Origin: Flavivirga rizhaonensis
GTDB lineage: Bacteria > Bacteroidota > Bacteroidia > Flavobacteriales > Flavobacteriaceae
DNA: 64,000 nucleotides
Direction: 5' to 3'
Assembly (NCBI RefSeq): GCF_004791695.1
Contig: NZ_SRSO01000011.1
Span: 62,001-126,000, forward strand
Notes under the pieces: model-generated
Seen by the model: the letters and a program-made list of their open reading frames with translations, nothing else
Told to the model about the DNA's origin: nothing
Databases searched by the model: none
Made by a program: the position numbers and the translations under genes
Shown here: positions 18,596 to 26,989 of the stretch, one piece after another
Layout: every line of letters begins with the position of its first letter
Position numbering within the stretch: position 1 is the first letter of the stretch

Positions 18596-19522
18596 ATGAA
18601 GATAGTACAGAAAGTATTAGCGTTTGTGGGATTATTAAGTTTATCGGCCTTATTTATTTATGCCCTACAAGATGCCCCAACAGATGAGAATTTCGAAAAA
18701 AAACTAATTAACGATTATAATGTTTATGCATTACAAGTTCCAGATGATTTAAATTTTGCTGGTGAGCCAATGCCACTTAAAAATCCTGATATTTTAGAGC
18801 GTATGGACCGAGAATTATTGGTTAATACATATTGGCAATCTAATGGACTGTTAATGTTTAAACGCGCCAAAAAATATTTTCCAATTATAGAGCCTATTTT
18901 AAAGAAGCATGGTATTCCAGATGATTTTAAATATTTGGCTGTAATAGAAAGTGGTTTAACAAATGCAGTATCTCCAGCAGGTGCCAGAGGTGTTTGGCAA
19001 ATTATGAAAGTTACAGGTAGAGAAAATGGTTTAGAAGTAAATGATAATGTTGATGAACGTTATCATTTAGAAAAAGCAACAGAAGTAGCATGTAAATACT
19101 TATTAAGATCTAAAAGGAAATTAGGATCGTGGACCTTAGCCGCGGCTGCTTATAATGCTGGTGTTGCAGGCGTTTCCAGAAAATTGAAGGAACAAAATGT
19201 ATCAAATTATTACGATTTGTTGCTTATTGAAGAAACTGGGCGCTATATTTTTAGAATCGTGGCGTTAAAAGAAATTTTATCTAATCCAGCCAAATATGGC
19301 TTTAATTTTAGGGATAAGGATTTGTATAACAATGTGCCTACTTATAAAGTAGCTGTTGATACAGCAATTACTAATTTTCCAAAATTTGCTGAAGGTTTTG
19401 GTATTAACTACAAAATATTAAAACTTCATAACCCTTGGTTACGAGAATCACATTTAAATAATAAATCAAAGAAGTTGTATACTATTGATATTCCTAAAAA
19501 GGGGTATTATGATGTACAATAA
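18596..19522 (+). CDS. Lytic murein transglycosylase (SLT domain)
   Basis: A 308-residue exported protein: an N-terminal hydrophobic signal (VLAFVGLLSLSALFIYAL) then an SLT domain with catalytic Glu118 in YLAVIESGLTN, followed by SPAGARGVWQIM and AAAAYNAGVAGV, the classic SLT motif order. It cleaves the glycan strands of peptidoglycan with formation of 1,6-anhydromuramic acid. It resembles the MltD core but has no LysM repeats at the C-terminus, so cell-wall anchoring must be different. Length is normal for flavobacterial homologues. Confidence 0.9.
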   Translation: MKIVQKVLAFVGLLSLSALFIYALQDAPTDENFEKKLINDYNVYALQVPDDLNFAGEPMPLKNPDILERMDRELLVNTYWQSNGLLMFKRAKKYFPIIEPILKKHGIPDDFKYLAVIESGLTNAVSPAGARGVWQIMKVTGRENGLEVNDNVDERYHLEKATEVACKYLLRSKRKLGSWTLAAAAYNAGVAGVSRKLKEQNVSNYYDLLLIEETGRYIFRIVALKEILSNPAKYGFNFRDKDLYNNVPTYKVAVDTAITNFPKFAEGFGINYKILKLHNPWLRESHLNNKSKKLYTIDIPKKGYYDVQ

Positions 19523-19567
19523 GAGAAGTATAATAAGTTTAATTCGGAGACAGAGGATAATTATTAA

Positions 19568-20143
19568 TTATCCTCTTCTTTTTTGTGCTCTTATAGAACC
19601 ACCGCTACCATAATGCTGATTAGGCATTTGAGAACGTTTCATATTTTGTTTCATCATTTTTATCTGATCGGTTAACATACCCTGTTTGTCTAATTTTTGA
19701 GCTTCAGATAATAGTTTTTGGGCTTCTTGCTTTCTACGCTTAGAAAAAGCAATACCAGATAAATTCAATTTAGCCATAGCTAAATCATGATCCATAGACA
19801 ATCCTAAAGAAATAGCTTTTTTAAAATACTTTTCAGCTTCATTCATATTACTTTGAGAAACCATGATACCATGTAAATAATTATAATATCCTTGCTGCTT
19901 TTTTACTAAAGCAGATTCAGGTTTTTTAATTTTGTTAAGCCATTTTTTAGCGCCATCAAAATCTTGTTTACGTAATCTTAAAAAAGCTAATAAAATAAAC
20001 TCATTTTTAAAATAAAGGAATACAAAAATTAAAGAAAGTAATATAAGCATAATACCATTACCTATATACCCTTCGGTAAATTGATAAACAGCATAAGCAA
20101 TAATACCTGATGCTATAATAAGTTTAATAATTTTATTGTACAT
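19568..20143 (-). CDS. DUF2892-like membrane protein with TPR-type helices
   Basis: A 191-residue protein with two membrane spans at about residues 7-22 and 28-47, then a cytoplasmic helical region: DFDGAKKWLNKIKKPESALV, NEAEKYFKKAISLGLSMDHDLA and QEAQKLLSEAQKL in succession look like TPR hairpins. The C-terminus is short, basic and Gly-rich. The family occurs across Flavobacteriaceae without known function; a scaffolding role at the membrane is a guess. Confidence 0.7.
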   Translation of the reverse strand: MYNKIIKLIIASGIIAYAVYQFTEGYIGNGIMLILLSLIFVFLYFKNEFILLAFLRLRKQDFDGAKKWLNKIKKPESALVKKQQGYYNYLHGIMVSQSNMNEAEKYFKKAISLGLSMDHDLAMAKLNLSGIAFSKRRKQEAQKLLSEAQKLDKQGMLTDQIKMMKQNMKRSQMPNQHYGSGGSIRAQKRRG

Positions 20144-20347
20144 TTTAATAAGTTTATAATAAGGAAAAGACGTTTATTATATACTAAATAAAGGTCTCTT
20201 TTTGTTTTAGACTGCAAAGAAACTAAATTTTTATTAAAAGTGACTCATAGACATTTAACAAAAAAGGGCTTATTAAGCTAAATAGAGAAGGGTTTAATTA
20301 GAATATTTTAACTAAAAAAATAATTGAAAATATTTTTTCAAAAATGG

Positions 20348-20378
20348 TTTGCAAAGTAATAAAGGCTTTGTATATTTG
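20348..20378 (+). promoter_or_regulatory. Strong promoter of rpmH
   Basis: TTTG (20348-20351) and TATATTTG (20371-20378) with a 19-base spacer is a near-ideal primary-sigma promoter for the phylum. It leaves a leader of roughly 60 bases before rpmH. The rest of the 300-base gap (20144-20347) is plain AT-rich DNA in which I see nothing else. Confidence 0.8.
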
Positions 20379-20445
20379 CCCTCGGTTTTGGAGAAGGTCC
20401 AACACTTATAGAAAAATACAATTCAGATTTTAAAGATACAAGATA

Positions 20446-20607
20446 ATGAGTAAAAGAACATTTCAGCCTTCTAAAAGAAAGAGGAGAAACAAACACGGTT
20501 TTAGAGAAAGAATGGCTTCTGCTAATGGTAGAAAGGTATTAGCTCGTAGAAGAGCTAAAGGAAGAAAAAGGTTATCTGTATCGTCTGAAACAAGACATAA
20601 GAAATAA
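20446..20607 (+). CDS. rpmH: 50S ribosomal protein L34
   Basis: A 53-residue, very basic protein starting [19 protein letters not shown] and containing [18 protein letters not shown], the invariant L34 sequence. It is a structural component of the large ribosomal subunit. It has its own promoter and a terminator, and lies 114 bases before carB; the usual rpmH-rnpA-dnaA origin context is absent here. Confidence 0.97.
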   Translation: MSKRTFQPSKRKRRNKHGFRERMASANGRKVLARRRAKGRKRLSVSSETRHKK

Positions 20608-20632
20608 TGATTAACAATTGTTGATAATTTAA

Positions 20633-20662
20633 AGGTGTTACTTAAGTGTAACGCCTTTTTTT
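20633..20662 (+). terminator. Rho-independent terminator of rpmH
   Basis: Stem AGGTGTTAC/GTAACGCCT (one G-T pair), six-base loop, then a T run. Confidence 0.88.
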
Positions 20663-20721
20663 ATATCTACTGAATATTATTTTTGTAACTAATTATATTA
20701 TATCCACATAACAAGTAAAAA

Positions 20722-23577
20722 ATGCCAAAAAATTCAAACTTAAAATCGATACTAATTATTGGATCAGGTCCTATAGTTATTGGACAAGCATGTGAATTTG
20801 ATTACTCAGGGTCTCAGTCTTTAAGGTCACTTAGAGAAGATGGAATTGAAACGATTCTTATTAATTCCAATCCTGCAACTATCATGACAGATCCTTCCAT
20901 GGCAGATCATGTTTATTTACTACCTCTTAATACAAAATCCATTATCAAAATATTGAAAGAGCATCCACAAATAGATGCCGTTTTACCTACTATGGGAGGT
21001 CAGACAGCTTTAAATTTGTGTATAGAGGCTGATGAAAAAGGAATTTGGAAAGATTTTGGAGTTGAATTGATTGGTGTTGATATTAATGCTATAAATATTA
21101 CAGAAGACAGAGAGCAGTTTAGAGAATTAATGGGAAAGATAGGTGTTGGTATGGCGCCACAAGCTACGGCTACATCTTTCTTAAAAGGAAAAGAAATTGC
21201 CCAAGAGTTTGGATTCCCTCTTTGTATTAGAGCATCTTATACATTAGGAGGTGCTGGAGCTGCTATTGTCCATGAAGAAGAAGATTTTGATAAATTATTG
21301 CGCAGAGGATTAGAAATTTCTCCAATCCATGAAGTAATGATTGATAAAGCAATGATGGGGTGGAAAGAGTATGAATTAGAATTACTTCGTGATAAAAATG
21401 ACAATGTTGTCATTATTTGTTCTATTGAGAATATGGACCCTATGGGTATTCATACAGGAGATTCTATTACAGTAGCACCAGCCATGACTTTAAGTGATAG
21501 AACCTATCAAAAGATGCGTGATATGGCCATTAAAATGATGCGCAGTATTGGTGATTTTGAAGGCGGATGTAATGTTCAATTTGCTGTAAGCCCAGATGAA
21601 AAAGAAGAGATTATTGCTATAGAAATAAATCCGCGTGTATCACGTTCTTCAGCATTAGCAAGTAAGGCAACTGGTTATCCGATTGCTAAAATTGCTACAA
21701 AACTTGCTATTGGTTATACTTTGGATGAATTAGATAATCAGATAACTAAATCTACTTCGGCTTTATTTGAACCCACTTTGGATTACGTTATTGTGAAAAT
21801 TCCACGTTGGAATTTTGATAAATTTGAGGGCTCTGATAGAACTTTAGGCTTACAAATGAAGGCTGTTGGAGAAGTTATGGGAATTGGACGTTCTTTTCAG
21901 GAGGCTTTACACAAAGCTACCCAATCTTTAGAGATTAAAAGAAACGGTTTAGGAGCAGATGGAAAAGGTTATAAAGATTACAACCAAATCATTGACAAGC
22001 TCACCAACGCTTCTTGGGATCGTGTTTTTGTTATTTACGATGCGATCGCGATGGGAATTCCACTAAGCCAGATTTATGATATCACAAAAATTGATATGTG
22101 GTACTTAAAGCAATATGAAGAATTATTTCAATTAGAAAAAGAAATATCTACATATACCATTGATGCGCTTGATAGAGATTTATTATTAGAAGCAAAACAA
22201 AAAGGATATGGTGACCGTCAGATTGCACATATGTTAGGATGCTTAGAAAGTCAGGTATATAACAAGAGAGATGAGTTTAATATTCAGCGTGTATTTAAGT
22301 TAGTTGATACTTGTGCTGCTGAGTTTACAGCCAAAACACCATATTACTATTCTACATTTGAAAATGTGGTTGAGACTGCTTCTGGAGAAATATACACGCA
22401 TAATGAAAGCATTGTAAGTGATAAAAAGAAAATTGTTGTACTAGGCTCTGGACCAAATAGAATAGGGCAAGGTATCGAGTTTGATTACTGTTGTGTTCAT
22501 GGTGTTTTAGCGGCAGCAGAATGTGGTTATGAGACGATTATGATTAACTGTAACCCAGAAACGGTTTCTACAGATTTTGATACAGCTGATAAATTATATT
22601 TTGAACCTGTTTTCTGGGAACATATTTATGATATTATTCGTCATGAAAAACCAGAAGGAGTCATTGTCCAATTAGGAGGGCAAACGGCATTAAAATTGGC
22701 AGAGAAGTTAACCAAATATGGTATTAAAATTATAGGAACTAGTTTTGAATCTTTAGACTTAGCTGAAGATAGAGGAAGTTTTTCTAGCTTATTAAAAGAA
22801 AATAATATTCCTTATCCGGAGTTTGGAATTGCGGAAAATGCAGATGAAGCCTTAGAGTTAGCTGATAAATTAGATTTTCCAATTTTGGTTAGACCATCTT
22901 ATGTTTTAGGAGGTCAGGGGATGAAAATTGTTATTAATAAAGAAGATTTGATTGAACATGTAGTCGATTTATTAAGAAGAATGCCTAATAATAAATTGTT
23001 GTTAGACCATTATTTAGATGGAGCAATTGAGGCTGAAGCAGATGCTATTTGTGATGCTGATGGGAATGTTTATATCATTGGAATTATGGAACACATAGAA
23101 CCATGTGGTGTACATTCTGGAGATTCTAATGCAACTTTACCAGCATTTAATTTGGGAGATTTGGTAATGCAGCAAATCATCGATCATACTCATACTATTG
23201 CAAGAGCATTAAATACTGTAGGACTGATTAATATTCAGTTTGCTATTAAACATGACATTGTTTATATCATTGAAGCAAATCCTAGAGCTTCTAGAACAGT
23301 ACCTTTTATTGCAAAAGCATATAAAGAACCTTATGTGAATTATGCAACAAAAGTGATGTTAGGAGCGAAAAAGGTAACTGATTTTGATTTTAAACCACAG
23401 TTAGATGGTTATGCCATTAAGCAACCTGTATTCTCTTTCAATAAGTTTCCAAACGTAGATAAGAGATTAGGACCAGAAATGAAAAGTACAGGAGAGAGTA
23501 TCTTATTTATAGATAGTCTAAAAGATGATGAATTCTATGATCTATATTCCAGACGAAAAATGTACTTAAGTAAATAA
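20722..23577 (+). CDS. carB: Carbamoyl-phosphate synthase large subunit
   Basis: The 951-residue enzyme makes carbamoyl phosphate from bicarbonate, ammonia (supplied by CarA) and two ATP, feeding arginine and pyrimidine synthesis. Two homologous ATP-grasp halves are obvious: IGSGPIVIGQACEFDYSG opening the first and LGSGPNRIGQGIEFDYCC (near residue 575) opening the second; each has MGGQTALN/LGGQTALK and EINPRVSRSSALASK/EANPRASRTVPFIAK. It ends shortly after the second ATP-grasp, so the roughly 120-residue C-terminal allosteric (MGS-like) domain of the enterobacterial enzyme is absent. No carA is adjacent. A palindromic repeat begins directly after the stop codon. Confidence 0.95.
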   Translation: MPKNSNLKSILIIGSGPIVIGQACEFDYSGSQSLRSLREDGIETILINSNPATIMTDPSMADHVYLLPLNTKSIIKILKEHPQIDAVLPTMGGQTALNLCIEADEKGIWKDFGVELIGVDINAINITEDREQFRELMGKIGVGMAPQATATSFLKGKEIAQEFGFPLCIRASYTLGGAGAAIVHEEEDFDKLLRRGLEISPIHEVMIDKAMMGWKEYELELLRDKNDNVVIICSIENMDPMGIHTGDSITVAPAMTLSDRTYQKMRDMAIKMMRSIGDFEGGCNVQFAVSPDEKEEIIAIEINPRVSRSSALASKATGYPIAKIATKLAIGYTLDELDNQITKSTSALFEPTLDYVIVKIPRWNFDKFEGSDRTLGLQMKAVGEVMGIGRSFQEALHKATQSLEIKRNGLGADGKGYKDYNQIIDKLTNASWDRVFVIYDAIAMGIPLSQIYDITKIDMWYLKQYEELFQLEKEISTYTIDALDRDLLLEAKQKGYGDRQIAHMLGCLESQVYNKRDEFNIQRVFKLVDTCAAEFTAKTPYYYSTFENVVETASGEIYTHNESIVSDKKKIVVLGSGPNRIGQGIEFDYCCVHGVLAAAECGYETIMINCNPETVSTDFDTADKLYFEPVFWEHIYDIIRHEKPEGVIVQLGGQTALKLAEKLTKYGIKIIGTSFESLDLAEDRGSFSSLLKENNIPYPEFGIAENADEALELADKLDFPILVRPSYVLGGQGMKIVINKEDLIEHVVDLLRRMPNNKLLLDHYLDGAIEAEADAICDADGNVYIIGIMEHIEPCGVHSGDSNATLPAFNLGDLVMQQIIDHTHTIARALNTVGLINIQFAIKHDIVYIIEANPRASRTVPFIAKAYKEPYVNYATKVMLGAKKVTDFDFKPQLDGYAIKQPVFSFNKFPNVDKRLGPEMKSTGESILFIDSLKDDEFYDLYSRRKMYLSK

Positions 23578-23583
23578 TAAAAA

Positions 23584-23714
23584 GAGGCTGTCTGAAAAGT
23601 GGTTAATCTTGTCATTCAGAGCAACGCGAAGAATCTTATTTCACTCATAATCAGAGTCATATATTTTAAAGAGATTCTTCATTCCATTCAGAATGACACT
23701 TTTTAGACAGCCTC
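23584..23714. repeat. Palindromic MITE-like repeat, copy 1
   Basis: A 131-bp element with 18-bp terminal inverted repeats (GAGGCTGTCTGAAAAGTG at the left, the complement of CACTTTTTAGACAGCCTC at the right; one mismatch) and an inner imperfect palindrome (GTCATTCAGAGCAACGCG against CATTCCATTCAGAATGAC). It follows the carB stop within 7 bases, and the palindrome continues outward as AATAAAAA/TTTTTATT so that the yceI stop codon (23718-23720) lies in its right arm. It differs from copy 2 at about five positions. As RNA it would fold into one long hairpin and could end transcription of both carB and yceI. Confidence 0.85.
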
Positions 23715-23717
23715 TTT

Positions 23718-24266
23718 TTATTTCTTCTTTAATTGGAAATTAAACATAACCTCTATACTTTCGGCAATTTTATTCCTAACTACTTTAGGGATTTCAATAT
23801 CATAGTCTGCTGGATTAGTGGTAAATGCTCCAGACATGACAATGTTATCTTGGTTATTTTTTGAAATTTTCAAAAGAATATTGTCTAATTGATTTGTTTT
23901 TCCGTGAAATGTTAATGTTCCATTAATTTTATGGACTTCGGAGGTTCCTGATAATTTGTTAAAAGAAAAATCGACGATTTTACCTTTAAAAATTGCTTTA
24001 GGATATGTGTCAGATTCAGCATAATTTTCATTAAAATGTTCTTCCATGAGCGCATTTTTAAATCGAAAACCTTTAACCAATACTAATGTAGCAAATTCCC
24101 CGTTTTCAGAATTTAAAATAGCAGTAACTGTATTATTGTTAGCTTTTACTTCTTCAAAAGCAGGCACTGAAGCTTCAAAATTCACCTGTCCAGTTTTGGT
24201 TAAGTATTTGTTTTGAGCAAAACAATTTAAACTTATAAAGGCAAAAAAATAGACTAGTTTTTTCAT
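23718..24266 (-). CDS. YceI family periplasmic protein
   Basis: A 182-residue protein with a signal peptide (LVYFFAFISLNCFAQ) and a lipocalin-like YceI barrel: VNFEASVPAFEEVKANNN at the N-terminus, SGTSEVHKINGTLTFHGKTN in the middle and YDIEIPKVVRNKIAESIEV at the end. YceI proteins bind isoprenoid or amphiphilic ligands in the periplasm; in flavobacteria they often sit beside the cytochrome/DUF5777 genes found here to the right. The gene is bracketed by two nearly identical palindromic repeats in direct orientation. Confidence 0.88.
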   Translation of the reverse strand: MKKLVYFFAFISLNCFAQNKYLTKTGQVNFEASVPAFEEVKANNNTVTAILNSENGEFATLVLVKGFRFKNALMEEHFNENYAESDTYPKAIFKGKIVDFSFNKLSGTSEVHKINGTLTFHGKTNQLDNILLKISKNNQDNIVMSGAFTTNPADYDIEIPKVVRNKIAESIEVMFNFQLKKK

Positions 24267-24291
24267 GTATTAAATTATTATTTTTATCAAT

Positions 24292-24423
24292 GAGGCTGTC
24301 TGAAAAGTGGTTAATCTTGTCATTCAGAGCAACGCGAAGAATCTTATTTCACTTATAATCAGAGCTAATATATTTTAAAGAGATTCTTCATTCCATTCAG
24401 AATGACACTTTTTAGACAGCCTC
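24292..24423. repeat. Palindromic MITE-like repeat, copy 2
   Basis: A 132-bp element nearly identical to copy 1 (differences limited to one base in the loop and a short TCAT/CTAA-type change plus one indel) with the same terminal repeats. AAT is present on both sides (CAAT at the left flank, AATA at the right) and may be a short target duplication. It lies between the yceI start and the cytochrome gene stop, on the upstream side of yceI. Confidence 0.85.
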
Positions 24424-24471
24424 AATATTATGATGTTTTATGAATCATTATCGTTTTAAGCCATAAAGAAA

Positions 24472-24828
24472 CTAATTTTCTAAAAGCCCATCATCTTTCC
24501 ATTGTTGAATAATATTTCTATTACTTGAAGACATTTGTCCAGTTGGGGGCATGGGGCTAGATGAGCTATTAATTCTAGGTATTATTGCATCAATTCTATT
24601 TTTGACTAGAGTAAAAGTTGTTAGAGAAAAAGGCGCACCATTTGCTGTTGGATTGCCATGACACTGTACACAATTACCACTAATAATGCTTTTTACATTT
24701 GCCTCATAAGTGATTTTTGCATTTGGGTCTGGATCTGGATCTGGAGTAAGGTCATCATTACTATTGCTAGAGCAATTAAAAATCATTCCAGAAATTGCTA
24801 AGGTGTAAATTATTTTTTTAAAATTCAT
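24472..24828 (-). CDS. Small c-type haem-binding lipoprotein
   Basis: A 118-residue protein with signal peptide (Cys19 as possible lipid site) and an Asp/Pro linker (PDPDPDP). One haem c motif, CVQCH (Cys53, Cys56, His57), is followed by a PMPPTGQMS stretch that supplies a likely axial Met and by IIQQWKDDG, the usual C-terminal helix of such domains. It is probably an outer-membrane or periplasmic single-haem electron carrier. Same strand and close spacing with the DUF5777 and T9SS cargo genes suggests one operon. Confidence 0.82.
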   Translation of the reverse strand: MNFKKIIYTLAISGMIFNCSSNSNDDLTPDPDPDPNAKITYEANVKSIISGNCVQCHGNPTANGAPFSLTTFTLVKNRIDAIIPRINSSSSPMPPTGQMSSSNRNIIQQWKDDGLLEN

Positions 24829-24860
24829 AGCTTTTTTTTAATTTATTTATATAATTCTTT

Positions 24861-25709
24861 TTAAAATCTTCGACTTAAATTAAATCCAAAATAGATGTCT
24901 CCATCACTCCAATCTCCTCCTGCTTGTCCTAAAAAACCATTAGTATTCATAGCTTGAGAGTTCGAGAAGTGCATTTGAAATACATGACCTCCAGTTTCAA
25001 TGTCTATGCCTATAGATAACGGGTTCTGGAAAGGAGAATTGTCAGTTCTGTTAAAATGTAAACCATAATCCGCATTAATAGACCATCGCTTGCTAAGTTT
25101 ATATCGCCCACCAAGACCTAAAGCAATCTGACTATTGTCTTGTTCATCTATAGAGACATAATTATCATGAAAAAAGGTTGGGGCTAACTCTACCGAAAAG
25201 TTTTTATTAATTTTTCTCGATATTAATAATTGAGCAGTATATCCAAGACGATCACTAAATTCAATAGATGGTAGATCCTCTTCTTCTAATGCGGTATTGA
25301 CTAAAATGGCATTATAACCAACAATTGTAAATGGGAAACCATTATCTTCTTGCCTAAGAAGTCTATATTTTACAGACGCTTGGTAAATTTTTAAAAAGGA
25401 ACTTCTGGATACCCCTATATTAATTGCATCAGAAATACCGTAAACAAAATTTAATCGTGTTACAGCTTCATCCAACCCAAAAAAGGTATCAATACCATTT
25501 TTTAAACTACCAAAGCGGTGAGATACTATAAAAGAGAGTTCCTTTTTTGCGACCAACTTTGTAGATTCAAAATTCACAATTTTTAAACCTTTAAAAGCGG
25601 CTGTAACATGTTGTGAACCTGTAGATTTTGTATCTATTTCATCTAATAAGTCTTCTTGTGAAAACATAAGAAAAGGAAAACAAATAAGAATTAATAGTAT
25701 CTTGTTCAT
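24861..25709 (-). CDS. DUF5777 family outer-membrane beta-barrel protein
   Basis: About 282 residues from the ATG at 25709 (another ATG lies two codons upstream). A signal peptide ends at MFSQ. The body alternates short amphipathic strands and ends with FGFNLSRRF, a terminal aromatic as in outer-membrane barrels. The block TAAFKGLKIVNFESTKLV near residue 40 matches the DUF5777 family, usually coded beside a c-type cytochrome and YceI in Bacteroidota, as here. Function is unknown; a link with extracytoplasmic electron transfer is inferred from the constant neighbours. Confidence 0.82.
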   Translation of the reverse strand: MNKILLILICFPFLMFSQEDLLDEIDTKSTGSQHVTAAFKGLKIVNFESTKLVAKKELSFIVSHRFGSLKNGIDTFFGLDEAVTRLNFVYGISDAINIGVSRSSFLKIYQASVKYRLLRQEDNGFPFTIVGYNAILVNTALEEEDLPSIEFSDRLGYTAQLLISRKINKNFSVELAPTFFHDNYVSIDEQDNSQIALGLGGRYKLSKRWSINADYGLHFNRTDNSPFQNPLSIGIDIETGGHVFQMHFSNSQAMNTNGFLGQAGGDWSDGDIYFGFNLSRRF

Positions 25710-25739
25710 ATACATAAAATTTTTTGTGTTGGTTAGTTT

Positions 25740-26462
25740 TTAACGTTTTATAAAGCGTTTTACTTGATTGTTTATTTTTACTAAGTACAGGCCTTGATTG
25801 AAATTAGAAACATCAATTTCAAGAGCATTATTAAGAGGTAGTTTTTTGTTAAGAATAGTTTCACCTAAGACATTATAAATACTAAGCGTTCCGTCATTAA
25901 TAACTTGTGGGAATTTTAAAGATAATATAGATGACGATGGATTGGGAGACAATGAAAAACTATTTACAGAGAAGTCGTTTACACTTAATGTGGTTCCCCA
26001 ATTGGCAACACCATTTTCAGAACCAGTTCCGGTATATTCAAAAGGGGGCGATACCGATAGAAAAGTCCCTGTAACCCATATCCCAGCAGCATTAGCAACA
26101 GACTCACGTTGGTGACTTGCAGAACCCCATTGCAAATAATCTATCATATCATCAGTAAAACCAGAAGAGTTTGTTGTATATAGTCCGAATTCTGCATCCG
26201 CTGTGCCAAAATTTATAGAGCTGGTAATACTAACCTCTTCACCAGAAGCAAGGTTTGTTAATCCTGAATTAATAGCCATGCCACTTATTTGTGCATAAGA
26301 AGGAAAGTTGCAAAACCAATAAGAGGAAACATCTACAGTACTTCCCCCATAGTTACGGAGTATTACTGTGTTGTCTGAAGGATCTACCATTTTAATTCTA
26401 ATCTGGGCATTTAAACTAAGTATTCCTAAGAAGGATAAAGCAAGTAATATTTTTTTCATCAC
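25740..26462 (-). CDS. T9SS type A sorting-domain protein
   Basis: A 240-residue secreted protein: signal peptide to LNAQ (residue 19), then a lamin-tail-like beta domain (MVDPSDNTVILRNYGGSTVD, where DVSSYWFCNF resembles the lamin-tail core), and from about residue 165 a C-terminal type IX secretion signal (FSLSPNPSSSILSLKFP, LSIYNVLGETI, FNQGLYLVKINNQVKRFIKR). The C-terminal domain directs export through the type IX system and cell-surface attachment. Small size suggests a structural or binding role. It lies in the same run of genes as the haem protein and DUF5777 barrel. Confidence 0.85.
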   Translation of the reverse strand: MMKKILLALSFLGILSLNAQIRIKMVDPSDNTVILRNYGGSTVDVSSYWFCNFPSYAQISGMAINSGLTNLASGEEVSITSSINFGTADAEFGLYTTNSSGFTDDMIDYLQWGSASHQRESVANAAGIWVTGTFLSVSPPFEYTGTGSENGVANWGTTLSVNDFSVNSFSLSPNPSSSILSLKFPQVINDGTLSIYNVLGETILNKKLPLNNALEIDVSNFNQGLYLVKINNQVKRFIKR

Positions 26463-26481
26463 AGTTTTTTTTAATTATTTT

Positions 26482-26856
26482 TTATTCAATTATACATTGG
26501 TCTAATTTGATTTGCTCAAGCAAATCGTCATAACCAATTACGCGTCCTTTGATTTTTATTTCGGACTCTATCTTTAGAGATTGTTTTATCACTTTGTTAA
26601 ACTGGCAAAAGATTTTATCATTTATAGTCAAATCATTTTGATTGATTTCAGAAATAACACCAGAGACAATTATAGTTTTATTGAGGTATTTTTTTTCTGA
26701 TTTTAAAGACCCTTTTGAAAATTCAGAACCAATCGAATTTGCTGTAACTACAAAAACTGGAGTTTCAGTTTCAATATTTCTGTGGTCTTTGTATATATAG
26801 AGATAAGCACTAGTACAGAGACCTATGAGGATTATTAAAATGATCCACTTTTTCAT
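26482..26856 (-). CDS. OB-fold (tRNA_anti-like) membrane-anchored protein
   Basis: A 124-residue protein with a single N-terminal membrane anchor (WIILIILIGLCTSAYLYIY) and a periplasmic OB-fold: KYLNKTIIVSGVISEINQND, FCQFNKVIKQSLKIESEIKI, KGRVIGYDDLLEQIKLDQC. This is the tRNA_anti-like family (no real link to tRNA is implied) found widely in Bacteroidota. It is the first gene of the minus-strand run reaching to the cytochrome gene. Role unknown. Confidence 0.72.
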   Translation of the reverse strand: MKKWIILIILIGLCTSAYLYIYKDHRNIETETPVFVVTANSIGSEFSKGSLKSEKKYLNKTIIVSGVISEINQNDLTINDKIFCQFNKVIKQSLKIESEIKIKGRVIGYDDLLEQIKLDQCIIE

Positions 26857-26989
26857 ATTATGAGTTTAAATACTGCTTCAACCCTAGGGTTGAAGCAGTT
26901 TAGCTAGTAATCAAATGGTTTTATATAAAGCGCATTTGATCAATGAAATTTTTCTTTTTCATAAAAGTATTTCTACTAGCTTTTTTTTA

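Noticed and set aside
23584..24423. The two palindromic repeats considered as structured RNA genes
   Set aside because: Terminal inverted repeats, near-identical copies and a deleted third copy point to a mobile repeat; no promoter directs an RNA from them.
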